Below, piece after piece: positions 17,206 to 25,894 of a stretch of 64,000 nt of DNA. The stretch covers positions 248,001-312,000 of the forward strand of contig CAVZPD010000009.1 of NCBI GenBank assembly GCA_963777045.1. The letters are read 5' to 3'. The stretch comes from JAPSGM01 sp963777045 (GTDB lineage: Bacteria; Chloroflexota; Limnocylindria; QHBO01). The position numbers and the translations under genes were made by a program. The notes below the pieces were generated by a model. It was given only the letters and a program-made list of their open reading frames with translations, ran no database searches and was not told where the DNA came from. How positions within the stretch are numbered: position 1 is the first letter of the stretch; every line of letters starts with the position of its first letter.

Positions 17206-19387
17206 ATGGCCTTTCCGCACCTGTTCAGCCCGCTGCAGCTCGGCAGCCTCGAGCTCCCCAACCGCATCGTCCACGTGCCGACCGACATCAGCTCTTCGCA
17301 CGCCGACGGCGAGGTCAGCGAGCGCGACATCCACCACCACGCCGAGATCGCGAAGGGCGGAACGGGCTTCATCATCGTGGGAGCCACGACGCCGGACATG
17401 AAGACCGGCCGCCCCACGGTGACCTGCCTGGTGGCCGACGGCGACAACTACATCCCCGGCCTCGCACGCCTTGCCGATGCCATGCACCGCTACGGCGCCA
17501 AGTGCGCCGTCCAGCTGCAGCACCCCGGCCGGCAATGCGCCATCCCGCGCTACAACACGCTGGGGGCCAGCGATCGCGTCCTGAAGCTGCCCTGGTCTGC
17601 CGGCCACGAGATCATCTACGAGAACGCAGAGGAGAAGGGCAAGCCGATCCGCGAGGCCTCCATCGCCGAGATCCTGGAGCTGGTGGAGCTCTTCAGCGAG
17701 GCAGCGTGGCGGGTCAAGCAGGCCGGCTTCGACGCGGTGGAGCTGCACGCCGCCCACGGCTACCTGCTCAGCGAGTTCATGTCGCCGTACCTGAACATGC
17801 GGACCGATCGATTCGGCGGCAGCTTCGAGAACCGGATGCGCTTCCCGCTGGCGGTGATCGACTCGATCCAGAAGAAGTGCGGGCGCTCGTTCCCGGTGCT
17901 GGTCCGCTACTCGTTCGAGGAGTGGGTCCCCGGCGGCCGCAGCATGGAGGAGGCGCTGGAGACGGCACGCGTCCTGGAGCGGGCCGGCGTGGCCGCGCTG
18001 GATATCAGCCAGGGCATGCAGGAGAGCCCGGGCGCCGGGTTCGACCCGATGCAGTATCCGCAGGGCTGGGCCACGTACGCGGCGGAGGCCACGAAGGGCG
18101 CGGTGAAGATCCCGGTCATCACCAGCCACTCGCTGCGCGATCCCGAGTACTGCGAGCAGATCCTGGCCGAGGGGAAGACCGATCTCGTCGGCCTCGCCCG
18201 CCAGCTGCTGGCCGATCCCTACTGGCCGGTCAAGGCGAAGTACGGGAAGGTGCGCTCCATCCGCAAGTGCATCTCGTGCCTGGGAGGCTGCTGGCAGGAG
18301 TCGCTGATGGCCAAGAAGGAGATCGCCTGCTCCATCAACCCCGCCTGCGGCAACCCTGCGTTCGCCGAGATGCAGCTCGTTCGGAGACGCCCGTTCGCGT
18401 GGCGGTGGTCGGCGGCGGCCCGGCCGGCATGGAGGCGGCGCGGATCGCCACCGAGCGCGGGCACCTCGTCACCCTGTACGAGGCCTCCGGCGAGCTGGGC
18501 GGCGCCATGAAGTACGTCTGCATGGTCCCCGGCAAGGAGAAGATGCGCTGGTACCTGGACTGGATCCGCGACCAGCTGCTCGACCTCCACGTGGAGCTCC
18601 GGCTCAACCACGCACCGACGCTCGAGGAGCTGCGGCGGCTACGACGTCGTGCTCAACGCCACGGGCGCCCGCTCCTACGTGCCGCCGGTCGTCGGCGACG
18701 CGTCACGCGTCGTCCCCTTCGAGGAGTCGATGGCCTGCCCCAAGGTCGCCTGCGAGTGCCATCCGGGCGGTCGCAAGATGCGGAAGCTCGGCCAGCGGGT
18801 CCTGCTCTGGGGCGACAGCTACGCCGCGGCCGACACGGCTGCCTTCCTGGGCAGCATCGGCAAGGAAGTGACCATCGTCACCGAGAACCGCGAGTTCGCT
18901 GCCGATGTCGAGGTCATCCACATGTACGTGCTGCGCAAGCGCTTCGCGCAGGGCGACGCGGAGGTGCTGCACTCGAAGGCGTTCAAGCACCCCGTACGCG
19001 TCCTGACGAGCACGACCGTGGCCGAGATCCGCGAGGGCGAGGTGGTCCTCCGCGACAGCGGATTCACCTTCTCGACCGTCAAGTCGACGACATCGTCACG
19101 TGCCACACCCGACCGGTCACGGAGCTCTTCGAGGAGCTGCGGGCGGCGGGCGTGAACGTGCATCAACGTCGGCGATTCGGTGAAGCCGCGCAACCTGTAC
19201 CACGCCGTGCAAGGAGGGTGCCGCGTTCGGGCTGGCGGTCGACGAGCATCGGCTCTTCAATCCCAATGGCGCCATCCTGGACGAGGTGCCGATCGACGTC
19301 CTTGGCCAGCTGACCCGCGAGGAGGGTCCCTCCTACACCGCGGAGCGCATGCGCGAGGTGCTGGGCGAGGAGGTTGCGACCAGCTGA
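17206..19387 (+). CDS. 2,4-dienoyl-CoA reductase-like NADH:flavin oxidoreductase, multi-domain (several frameshifts)
   Basis: The start is the ATG at 17206, with AGGAG about 10 bases upstream. The N-terminal Old Yellow Enzyme barrel is intact: LQLGSLELPNRIVHVP, HPGRQC, VELHAAHGYLLSEFMSPY, DRFGGSFENR. The 4Fe-4S cysteine set CISCLGGCWQ plus ACSINPACGNP is at about 18265-18355. After that the frame breaks near 18390, 18640, 19080, 19160 and 19215. Across the breaks come the dinucleotide loop VAVVGGGPAGMEAARIA, then TGARSYVPPVVGDA and INVGDSVKPRNLYHAV. The product would be about 725 residues, like FadH or trimethylamine dehydrogenase-type enzymes. It binds FMN, 4Fe-4S and FAD. The substrate is uncertain. 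Frameshifts are likely sequence errors. Confidence 0.8.
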
Positions 19388-19987
19388 TCAGTCGTCCGCG
19401 TAGAAGACCCCGTCGAGCGCGCCCCAGGCAGCGGCGCTGAAGATGGCGCAGGCCGTCCGGGCGCGCTGGAACTCGCCATCGCTGAGCTGATCGATACGTT
19501 CGGCGAGCATGGCCGGCTCATCGGTCTCCACGGCGTGCACGCGGAAGTACTCCTGCGGAGCCTGCCCGACGATGCCGGCGTAGTGCTCGCGCAGCCCATC
19601 GAGCTTGCTCTGGGCGGTGGCGGGCTGCTGGACCTCGAAGCTGTAGAGGGCACCCAGCGCCTCAGGGACCGATGTGAAGGCGTTCTCGCCGACCGCCAGC
19701 AGCGTCCGGCTCTGGGGCCGATGCATCTCGCCGCCTGCGCCGGCGCCCAGCGCCGCACGGAAGCGCGACCAGAGCTCGTCGTGCTCCCGCTCCTCGGCGG
19801 CATAGTCAGCCAGGCCGATACGGTCCCAGCCCTGGTCCAGCGCGGAGATGAAGGGCGCCCACTCCGCGGCGTAGTCGGCGAGCCGCTCGACCGGTAGCGT
19901 GCCGGCGCGCCAGGCCTGGTAGAAGGGGTGGGCGTTGAGGTCGTGGGCGCGGACGATCTCGTCCAGCTGGTCGACGCGGGAGCTCAT
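19388..19987 (-). CDS. TenA/PqqC/CADD-like heme-oxygenase-fold protein
   Basis: 199 all-helical residues. HPFYQAWRAGTLPVERLADY at the N-terminus is typical of the TenA-PqqC-CADD fold. EEREHDELWSRF and a second QEYFRVHAVETDEPAM-type helix carry Glu/His residues at metal-ligand-like positions. Family members are thiaminases, PQQ synthase and diiron oxidases, and no single one can be assigned. AGGAGGACCG lies just upstream of the ATG. The gene converges on the flavin oxidoreductase with stops adjacent. Confidence 0.7.
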   Translation of the reverse strand: MSSRVDQLDEIVRAHDLNAHPFYQAWRAGTLPVERLADYAAEWAPFISALDQGWDRIGLADYAAEEREHDELWSRFRAALGAGAGGEMHRPQSRTLLAVGENAFTSVPEALGALYSFEVQQPATAQSKLDGLREHYAGIVGQAPQEYFRVHAVETDEPAMLAERIDQLSDGEFQRARTACAIFSAAAWGALDGVFYADD

Positions 19988-20050
19988 CGGTCCTCCTTGG
20001 CTTGATGGTGCCTGCCTCCCCCGATCGGGGAAGGCTAGTCGAAGGCGACG

Positions 20051-20056
20051 GATAAT
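20051..20056 (+). promoter_or_regulatory. Candidate -10 element of the gene at 20062 (leaderless)
   Basis: GATAAT matches TATAAT in five of six positions and ends five bases before the GTG start, with no Shine-Dalgarno. This fits the leaderless pattern seen elsewhere in the window. Confidence 0.4.
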
Positions 20057-20061
20057 GGGGC

Positions 20062-20409
20062 GTGACCCACGAGTACACGCTCCTCGTCGGCGGCCGCGTG
20101 GTGCGGAGCGGTGGCGACCCGGAAGCGACCGCCATCGCCTGGGCAGCCGACACGATCCTGGCCATCGGCGGCGACGAGGAGGTGCGTGCCATCTCGCGCG
20201 GCGACTCGCATATCGTCGATCTCGCTGGCGCGACGGTCATGCCGGCCGAGAGCGGGCGGGCCCTCGAAGCTGGCGGACCGGCGGACCTCGCCATCCTGGC
20301 TGATGGTCGTGCCCTGGCCGTCGTCCGCGGTGGACGGGTGGTGAGCGGCTCACTCGACGACCTCCACGTCCCTGGCCGGCACGGCCCGGCGTCACCTCCG
20401 GATCGATAG
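20062..20409 (+). CDS. Minimal amidohydrolase-like composite-domain protein lacking the catalytic barrel
   Basis: 115 residues. The N-terminal half reads like the beta-sandwich start of imidazolonepropionase/D-hydantoinase amidohydrolases (LLVGGRVVRSG, TILAIGGDEEVR, HIVDLAGATVMPA). In a full enzyme GxxDxHxH and the barrel would follow. Here the sequence passes directly to what is normally the C-terminal return of the same domain (GGPADLAILADGRALAVVRG). So the composite domain appears whole but the roughly 250-residue metal-binding barrel is absent. No frameshift is visible, so this may be a genuine internal deletion or a stand-alone domain. It has no obvious catalytic residues. Confidence 0.6.
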   Translation: MTHEYTLLVGGRVVRSGGDPEATAIAWAADTILAIGGDEEVRAISRGDSHIVDLAGATVMPAESGRALEAGGPADLAILADGRALAVVRGGRVVSGSLDDLHVPGRHGPASPPDR

Positions 20410-20417
20410 ATCTGCAA
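20403..20417. repeat. Single copy of the CGATAGAT intergenic repeat motif
   Basis: ATCGATAGATCTGCA lies between the mini-amidohydrolase stop and the tRNA-Gly gene. It matches the first and third repeats of the 42.1-kb array. Confidence 0.5.
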
Positions 20418-20428
20418 GTCTGGGGGAG

Positions 20429-20504
20429 TGGAGCGGGAGACGGGGTTCGAACCCGCGACATCCACCTTGGGAAGGTGGCACTCTGCCAACTGAGTTACTC
20501 CCGC
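20429..20504 (-). tRNA. tRNA-Gly(CCC) with encoded CCA
   Basis: The minus strand folds into a full cloverleaf: 7-bp acceptor GCGGGAG/CTCCCGC, D arm ACTC-AGTTGGCA-GAGT, anticodon stem CCACC/GGTGG with loop TTCCCAA (anticodon CCC, reading GGG), variable ATGTC, T arm GCGGG-TTCGAAC-CCCGT, discriminator T and genomic CCA. 76 nt. The U73 discriminator fits bacterial tRNA-Gly. Confidence 0.97.
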
Positions 20505-20589
20505 CGGCGAGGCGCATTCTAGCGCGGCCCATCGCGCTCGCCAAGGAGGCGGCGAACCTTCGCACGCCGGAACGCGTAGTCATCAGGAG

Positions 20590-22093
20590 ATGACTCCTCC
20601 CCAGCCGATGCCGCGCGCCCCGGGCGCCCCGCGGGCCGCCCTGGCCGCTCTGTGCGCAACCGTGCTGCTGATTGCCGCCTGCGGTCAGACCGCGCCCAGC
20701 GCCACCACCTCGTCGTCCGCGAGCACATCGGGGGCGGCCCCCGCCGCCTCCAGCCCTCCTCTCCCCGAGGTCGAGCTGCCCGGCGATATCGCCGCCGACG
20801 CCTATCGTCAGCACCTGGACGAGCTGCAGCGGATCGCGGACGAGAACGACGGCGTGCGCACCGTCGGCACGCCCGGCTACGAGGCATCGGTCGAGTACGC
20901 GATCACCCAGCTGCAGTCGTTCGGCTACCACGTGACCACGCCCACCTTCCCGATGCCGACCTTCGCGGAGCTGCCGGGTTCGACGATCGAGGTCCAGGAC
21001 GGCGGCACGGCGTTCGCCGCCCCGGAGGAGTTCAAGGCGATGATCTTCTCGGCGAGCGGCGCCGTGACGGCGAAGGTCGCGACCGTCGGCTACCCCGGCT
21101 CGACCGGCGGCGAGGGCAAGCAGGGCTGCACGCCGATGACTGGGCCCAATTCCCGCCCGGCGCCATCGCGCTGACCCCACCGGGCCATTGCTACCGCCGC
21201 GACGAGGCGATCCTGGCGCAGGAGGCTGGCGCCGTGGCCCTCGTCGTCGCCTACCGCGACCGCCAGGCGGGCGAGGTCCTGCGCCCCACGCTGATCCGCC
21301 CGGACCAGATCCGGATCCCGGTCATCTCCGCCGCCGGGGCCGTCGGCGACGCGCTCACCGACGCAGCCGATGCCGGGAGGGAGGTGCGCGTCGCCGTCCG
21401 GACGGAGATCGAGCAGGCCACGGTACGCAACGTCATTGCCGACTGGACGGGTGCTCCGGCCGGGTGGTGATGATGGGTGCGCACCTCGACTCGGTACACG
21501 ACGGACCTGGCATCAACGACAACGGGTCGGGGACCGCTGCCGTGCTGGAGATCGCCCGGCTGCTGGCCGGCAGCGAGCATCCGGCGACGCTGCGCTTCGC
21601 CCTGTGGGCCGGGGAAGAGCTTGGCCTCTACGGTTCGGGCAGCTACGTCCAGGGCCTCAACTCCAGCGAGCGGCGGGCGATCGCCGCCTACCTCAACCTG
21701 GACATGCTCGGCTCGCCGAATGGCGTCCCCTTCGTCTACCGCGATGCCGCTGCCGCGCCCGGCTCGAAGGCGATCGGCGACTTCCTGGCCGGCTGGCTGG
21801 AGGCCAACGGCAACGGGGCCGAGTTCGAGGACCTGGGCGGTGGGTCGGACCACTACTTCTTCGAGCAGGCCGGGATCCCGACCGGCGGCATCTTCTCGGG
21901 GGCGACCGAGGTGAAGACATCGGCGCAGGCCTCGGCCTATGGAGGGCGGGCGGACGAGCCGATGGACGCCTGCTACCACCTGGCCTGCGATACGCCGGAC
22001 AACGTCGACGTGGAGCGGGCGGTGCTGTACGCGACCGACGCGGCGAGCGCGATGCTGCTGCTCGCGCGAGGAGAGCTGCTGCCCGACTCCTAG
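20590..22093 (+). CDS. M28-family aminopeptidase lipoprotein (two frameshifts)
   Basis: The N-terminus has a lipoprotein signal, LCATVLLIAACGQ, then a Ser/Ala linker and the M28 scaffold. The frame breaks near 21130 (one missing G restores CTADDWAQFPPGAIAL) and again near 21465. A PA (protease-associated) domain with AILAQEAGAVALVVAYRD lies between. The peptidase core is intact: GAHLDSVHDGPGINDNGSG (zinc His and bridging Asp), WAGEELGLYGS (catalytic and zinc Glu), LNLDMLGSPN, and GGSDHYFF (zinc His). The product would be about 500 residues, exported and lipid-anchored, releasing N-terminal residues from peptides. Its stop overlaps that of the convergent cNMP gene. Confidence 0.85.
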
Positions 22094-22512
22094 TGCGCGG
22101 CCTCCGGCTCGAGGTGTCGGATCCGGTTCGCCAGCGCGTTCATCACCTGCTGCGCGACCTCCGGGAACTCGTCCATCAGCGCGTGGAAGTCGCGGTGCGT
22201 GACGACCAGCAGCTTGCTCGGCTCCTCGGTGGTGACGGTCGCGGTGCGCGGCCCGCCGTCGACGAGCGCGATCTCGCCGAAGAAGTCGCCGGCGCCGAGG
22301 GTGTTGAGGCGCTCGCCGTCGCGATCGACCGAGACCCGGCCGCGGACCAGGATCATCATGTCCGACCCGGTCTCGCCCTGGCGCATCAGCACCTTAGCGG
22401 CCGGCACGTCCACCTCGTCGGCCAGCTCGCCGAGCCGGCGCAGCTGCTTGCCGCCAAAGGCGCTGAAAAGCGGGATCCGATGCAACAGTTCGAGCTTCTC
22501 GTCCTTGGCCAC
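22090..22512 (-). CDS. Stand-alone cyclic nucleotide-binding domain protein
   Basis: 140 residues consisting of one cNMP-binding beta-barrel: LLHRIPLFSAFGGKQLRRL, QGETGSDMMILVRGRV, and the phosphate-binding cassette GDFFGEIALVDGGPRTATV with the conserved Glu and Arg that contact cAMP/cGMP. There is no HTH, kinase or channel domain. From a GTG at 22512 preceded by GAGGAGAAG. A class III cyclase-like gene exists at 2128 in this window, but a link is speculative. Confidence 0.85.
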   Translation of the reverse strand: MAKDEKLELLHRIPLFSAFGGKQLRRLGELADEVDVPAAKVLMRQGETGSDMMILVRGRVSVDRDGERLNTLGAGDFFGEIALVDGGPRTATVTTEEPSKLLVVTHRDFHALMDEFPEVAQQVMNALANRIRHLEPEAAH

Positions 22513-22585
22513 GCCACTTCTCCTCAGGGTGCGGGCAGGATACCCGGTCCCGCCGGCGGATTGAAAGGCCGATGCCGTCGCAGCG

Positions 22586-23485
22586 TCAATCGTCGTTCAG
22601 GAGGAGCCGACGATAGGAGTCGTGTCGCTCCGCGGGGATCGCGCCTGCCTCGACCGCCGCGAGTACGGCGCAGCGCGGCTCCTCCAGGTGGCGGCAGTCG
22701 TTGAAGGCGCAGCGACCCAGGTACGGCCCGAACTCCGGGAAGCTCCACGCCAGCTCCTGCGGCGGGATCTGCCACAGGCCCAGCTCTCGCAGGCCCGGAG
22801 TGTCGGCTACGTAGCCGCCCCTGCCTCCGGCGATCGGATGCAGCTCCGCCATCGTCGTCGTGTGCCGCCCCTTGTGCACCGATCCACTCACTTCGCCGGT
22901 ATCGATATGCAGGCCGGGCTGGATGGCATTGAGCAGCGTCGACTTTCCGACGCCCGAGGGACCGGTCACCACGCTCGTCCCAGCGCTCAGGCGATCCGCC
23001 AGCGACTCCACGCCGATCCCCTCGCGTGCGGAAACGTAGTGCACGGGGTAGCCGATGCGTTCGTAGAGCCCGAAGATCTGCCGCGCCTTCTCCAGGCCGA
23101 CCAGGTCCACCTTGTTGGCCACCACCACGGCGGGAACCTCGTTGTGCTCGGCGACCACCAGGAAGCGGTCGAGCATGCGCAGGTGCGGCATCGGGTTGGC
23201 GCAGGCGAAGACGACGAGGACCTGGTCGACGTTGGCCACCAGCATGTCCTCCTTCCAGCTGCCCCGCGGGCCCGGCTGGCGTCGGCTGAACCGGCTGCGC
23301 CGTGGCTCGACCTCTTCGATCATGCCGTTCGTCTCGTCGAGCAGGCCGATGCGGACCCTGTCGCCGATCACGGCCAGGTCGCTGTTCTGCCGCTCTTTCT
23401 TCACGCGACCGCGGAGGCGGCACTCGATGTCGCGGCCGTCATCGGTCCTGACGGTGTAGAAGCCGCTGCGCGCGCGCAGGATCAC
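22586..23485 (-). CDS. rsgA: Ribosome small-subunit biogenesis GTPase RsgA
   Basis: About 299 residues from a GTG at 23485, where family similarity begins (VILRARSGFYTVRTDDG). The upstream open frame is compositionally unlike protein. An N-terminal OB fold is followed by the circularly permuted GTPase: NKVD (G4) before TGPSGVGKSTLLNAI (G1), then DTPGLRELGLW (G3). The C-terminal zinc knuckle is CAFNDCRHLEEPRC. RsgA matures the 30S subunit and releases itself on GTP hydrolysis. It stands alone between unrelated genes. Confidence 0.93.
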   Translation of the reverse strand: MILRARSGFYTVRTDDGRDIECRLRGRVKKERQNSDLAVIGDRVRIGLLDETNGMIEEVEPRRSRFSRRQPGPRGSWKEDMLVANVDQVLVVFACANPMPHLRMLDRFLVVAEHNEVPAVVVANKVDLVGLEKARQIFGLYERIGYPVHYVSAREGIGVESLADRLSAGTSVVTGPSGVGKSTLLNAIQPGLHIDTGEVSGSVHKGRHTTTMAELHPIAGGRGGYVADTPGLRELGLWQIPPQELAWSFPEFGPYLGRCAFNDCRHLEEPRCAVLAAVEAGAIPAERHDSYRRLLLNDD

Positions 23486-23784
23486 GCCCCAGAGGGTATC
23501 TGGGACTGAGGCCGTGGCCGCAGCCGGGGGTGCGGAAGGCAAGGTTGCATCTCCACTCGGAAGGTCTGGATCTGGGCGGGTGGAGCGCGCCCTGTGCGAG
23601 CCGGGGTCAGGGGCTCTGCTGCTCAGCTGTCTCAGCGGCGAGCGGGGGCCTCGGACAGGCGAGGGCGCGCGTGCGGAACGGTGGTCATCGCTTCGCGCTC
23701 CTTTCACCTGCGGGCTGGTCGGTGAAGGGACGGTACCCGCTCACTCGACAGGGTGTCAATCGGTCCGCGCTAGCATATGCACCG
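23486..23784. other. Divergent intergenic region between rsgA and the DUF885 gene
   Basis: About 300 bp with no convincing gene. TAGCAT at 23771-23776 sits eight bases before the DUF885 ATG and is the only promoter-like element I see. GACAGGGTGTC nearby is a short inverted repeat. Confidence 0.4.
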
Positions 23785-24999
23785 ATGGACGAGCTCGCGC
23801 GACGCTACATCCTCCTCTGCCTCCGCCTCGAGCGCGTCGCTCCCGATTTCGTGGACAGCTACAACGGCCCGGAGGACCTGCGCGAGGTGGTGACCGGCGA
23901 GCCGGAGCCGATCGCCGCCGAGCTCCATGACGAGGCGATGTCGCTGCGGGTCCTGGCGAGCGAGCTGCTCGCCGGCGACGAGGCGCAGCAGCGTCGCGGC
24001 CGCTGGATGGACGGCCAGCTGCGCTCGATCGCCGTCCAGGCTCGGCGCGCCGGCGGCGAGGAGATCGCCTACCTGGACCTCGTCGAGCAGCTGTACGGCG
24101 TCCCGATCGCCGCGGTTCCAGAGGCCGAGCTGCGGGAGGCGCGCCGCCGGTTGGACGCGGCGCTGCCCGGAACCGGCGACCTCGCGGAGCGGCTGCAGGC
24201 CGAGCGCGAAACGCTGCGCCTCCCGGCGGAGCGCGTGCTGGGCGCCATTCGTTCGTCGGCCGAACGGTTCCGGGCGCTCACCAGCCGTGATTTCGAGCTG
24301 CCCGCCAACGAGGGGATCGACTGGGACGAGACCCGCGACAAGCCGTGGGGCGCGGAGGCCAGGTTCACCGGCCAGGGCCGCACACGCATCGTCGTGAATC
24401 TCGACCTGCCGGTGGAGGTGCCCGGCGCCGCCTACCTTGCCTCCCACGAGGCCTATCCGGGCCACCACGCGGAGCATGCGATCAAGGAGCAGACGCTCGT
24501 CCGACGAGGCGTGGCGGAGGCGACCATGCGGACCATGAACACCCCCGAGGCAATGTTGGCCGAGGGCCAGGCCGATGTCGCGCGCGAGGTGGTGATGACC
24601 AACCGTGAGCTCGAGGGCGAGCTGGCGCGCATCGGTCGGGAGGCTGGCATCGACGGTGACTGGGCGCGCGCCGTCGAGCTCCTGGTGGCGGTCAAGCAGC
24701 TCGAACCGGTCATGGGCAACGCCGCCATCCTGCTGCACCACGAGGGGCGGCCGCTCGAGGAGGTGCGCGCCTGGGCGCGGGACATGTCCGCCCTCGACGA
24801 GCAGCGGCTCGACCACGCCTTCCGGGGCCTGCTCCATCCGCTCTATCGGACCTACCCCTTCACGTACACCGAGGGAGCGCGGCTGATCCGCAGCTGGCTG
24901 CAGGTCGTGGGGCAGACGACGGGCTTCTGGCGACTGCTCGCGGAGCAGATCTCGCCGGCGCAGCTCCGCGTCGAGCTCGGGGCCGCGCACCCGGCGTGA
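23785..24999 (+). CDS. DUF885-family HExxPGHH metallopeptidase-like protein
   Basis: 404 residues from the ATG at 23785. The key motif SHEAYPGHHAEH at about residue 225 matches the HExxPGHH signature of DUF885 proteins, which resemble M32-like zinc carboxypeptidases. AEGQADVAREV supplies a likely third ligand region. The N-terminus is helical with no signal peptide, so the protein is cytoplasmic. Its substrate is unknown. Upstream sequence lacks a Shine-Dalgarno and may give a leaderless mRNA. Confidence 0.8.
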   Translation: MDELARRYILLCLRLERVAPDFVDSYNGPEDLREVVTGEPEPIAAELHDEAMSLRVLASELLAGDEAQQRRGRWMDGQLRSIAVQARRAGGEEIAYLDLVEQLYGVPIAAVPEAELREARRRLDAALPGTGDLAERLQAERETLRLPAERVLGAIRSSAERFRALTSRDFELPANEGIDWDETRDKPWGAEARFTGQGRTRIVVNLDLPVEVPGAAYLASHEAYPGHHAEHAIKEQTLVRRGVAEATMRTMNTPEAMLAEGQADVAREVVMTNRELEGELARIGREAGIDGDWARAVELLVAVKQLEPVMGNAAILLHHEGRPLEEVRAWARDMSALDEQRLDHAFRGLLHPLYRTYPFTYTEGARLIRSWLQVVGQTTGFWRLLAEQISPAQLRVELGAAHPA

Positions 25000-25009
25000 G
25001 CGACCGCGG

Positions 25010-25513
25010 GTGCGGCGAGCGACGGTGCGCGACCTCGCGGCGATGCTGGTTCTGAAGCAACGGGCCGGAGTGGCCGCGTGGCAGCACATCCTCCCGCTCG
25101 AGGTGCTGCGGAGCCTCGGCATGCCGGAGCGCTGGACGGATGCCGTCCGAGCGCCGGGTCCCCGCACAGGCGCCCTGGTGGCCGAGCTCGATGGGGCGGT
25201 GGCCGGCTTTGCCATCACCCGTCCATCGGACGACGCCGATGCCGCTCCCTCTACCGGGGAGCTCGACGGCCTCTATCTGGATCCCGACGCATGGGGCCGT
25301 GGCGCCGGCCGCGCCCTGATGGCCGCTGCGATCGATGCGCTGCGGAACGCGGGCTTCGACGATGCCAGCCTGTGGACAGCCACCGAGAACCATCGGCCCC
25401 GCGCCATCTACGAGCGTGCCGGTTGGCAGGCCGACGGCGTGGTCCGACGCCGGATCATTGGCGGGACCGAGTTCGAGGAGGTTCGCTACCGGCGCGCTCT
25501 GCCCCCGAGCTGA
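25010..25513 (+). CDS. GNAT acetyltransferase
   Basis: 167 residues from a GTG, 10 bp after the DUF885 gene and likely cotranscribed. GNAT signatures: MRRATVRDLAAML at the start, LDGLYLDPDAWGRGAGRAL (acetyl-CoA loop) at about 85-103, and TENHRPRAIYERAGWQADG at about 125-143. Substrate unknown. Confidence 0.88.
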   Translation: MRRATVRDLAAMLVLKQRAGVAAWQHILPLEVLRSLGMPERWTDAVRAPGPRTGALVAELDGAVAGFAITRPSDDADAAPSTGELDGLYLDPDAWGRGAGRALMAAAIDALRNAGFDDASLWTATENHRPRAIYERAGWQADGVVRRRIIGGTEFEEVRYRRALPPS

Positions 25514-25580
25514 CGCCGCATAGCAGCGGTTGCCAAACGTCCGCCAGGGGAGCGTTATCTCGCCTTCCGCCTTCGATCGG

Positions 25581-25613
25581 CTGCCAAGCGCTCGTTGGGC
25601 GAGCGCTTGGCAG
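25581..25613 (+). terminator. Perfect 14-bp hairpin downstream of the GNAT gene
   Basis: CTGCCAAGCGCTCG and CGAGCGCTTGGCAG form a perfect 14-bp stem around a TTGGG loop, about 70 bp after the GNAT stop. No U-tract follows, so it may be an atypical terminator or an RNA-stabilising hairpin. Confidence 0.6.
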
Positions 25614-25894
25614 ATGGCTGATCTCTCCGCGTGCTCGGGGCGCCGTCGCGCGAGCGCAGCGGCATCGTTAACCTGGCTAACGCTCGCCATCCGGTCGCAT
25701 GGCGATGAAGGAGTGGCGGAAACCGGGTTGGCGCTCGGCTCGTGAACGTATGGCGACGGCCCGGCGACGGCCCGGTGCCGGCCCTGCCGGAGTTGACCGC
25801 GACACTCCGTTGCGGATCATCGGGCTGCCAAAACCGACCCGTGCAGTCAGGATTGACTGGCGGCGCTCCCGACGCGAGCCTGAAGCGAGGAACG
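25614..25894 (+). promoter_or_regulatory. Leader region of the suf operon
   Basis: About 280 bp without a gene. It holds an imperfect palindrome CGTTA-ACCTGGC-TAACG at 25666-25682 and a TTGACT near 25853. The operon encodes an Rrf2-type regulator, so an Rrf2 operator is expected somewhere here. The palindrome is the only candidate I see. Confidence 0.3.

Noticed and set aside
23777..23784. ATG at 23777 as start of the DUF885 protein
   Set aside because: It is out of frame with the conserved protein; the ATG at 23785 fits.
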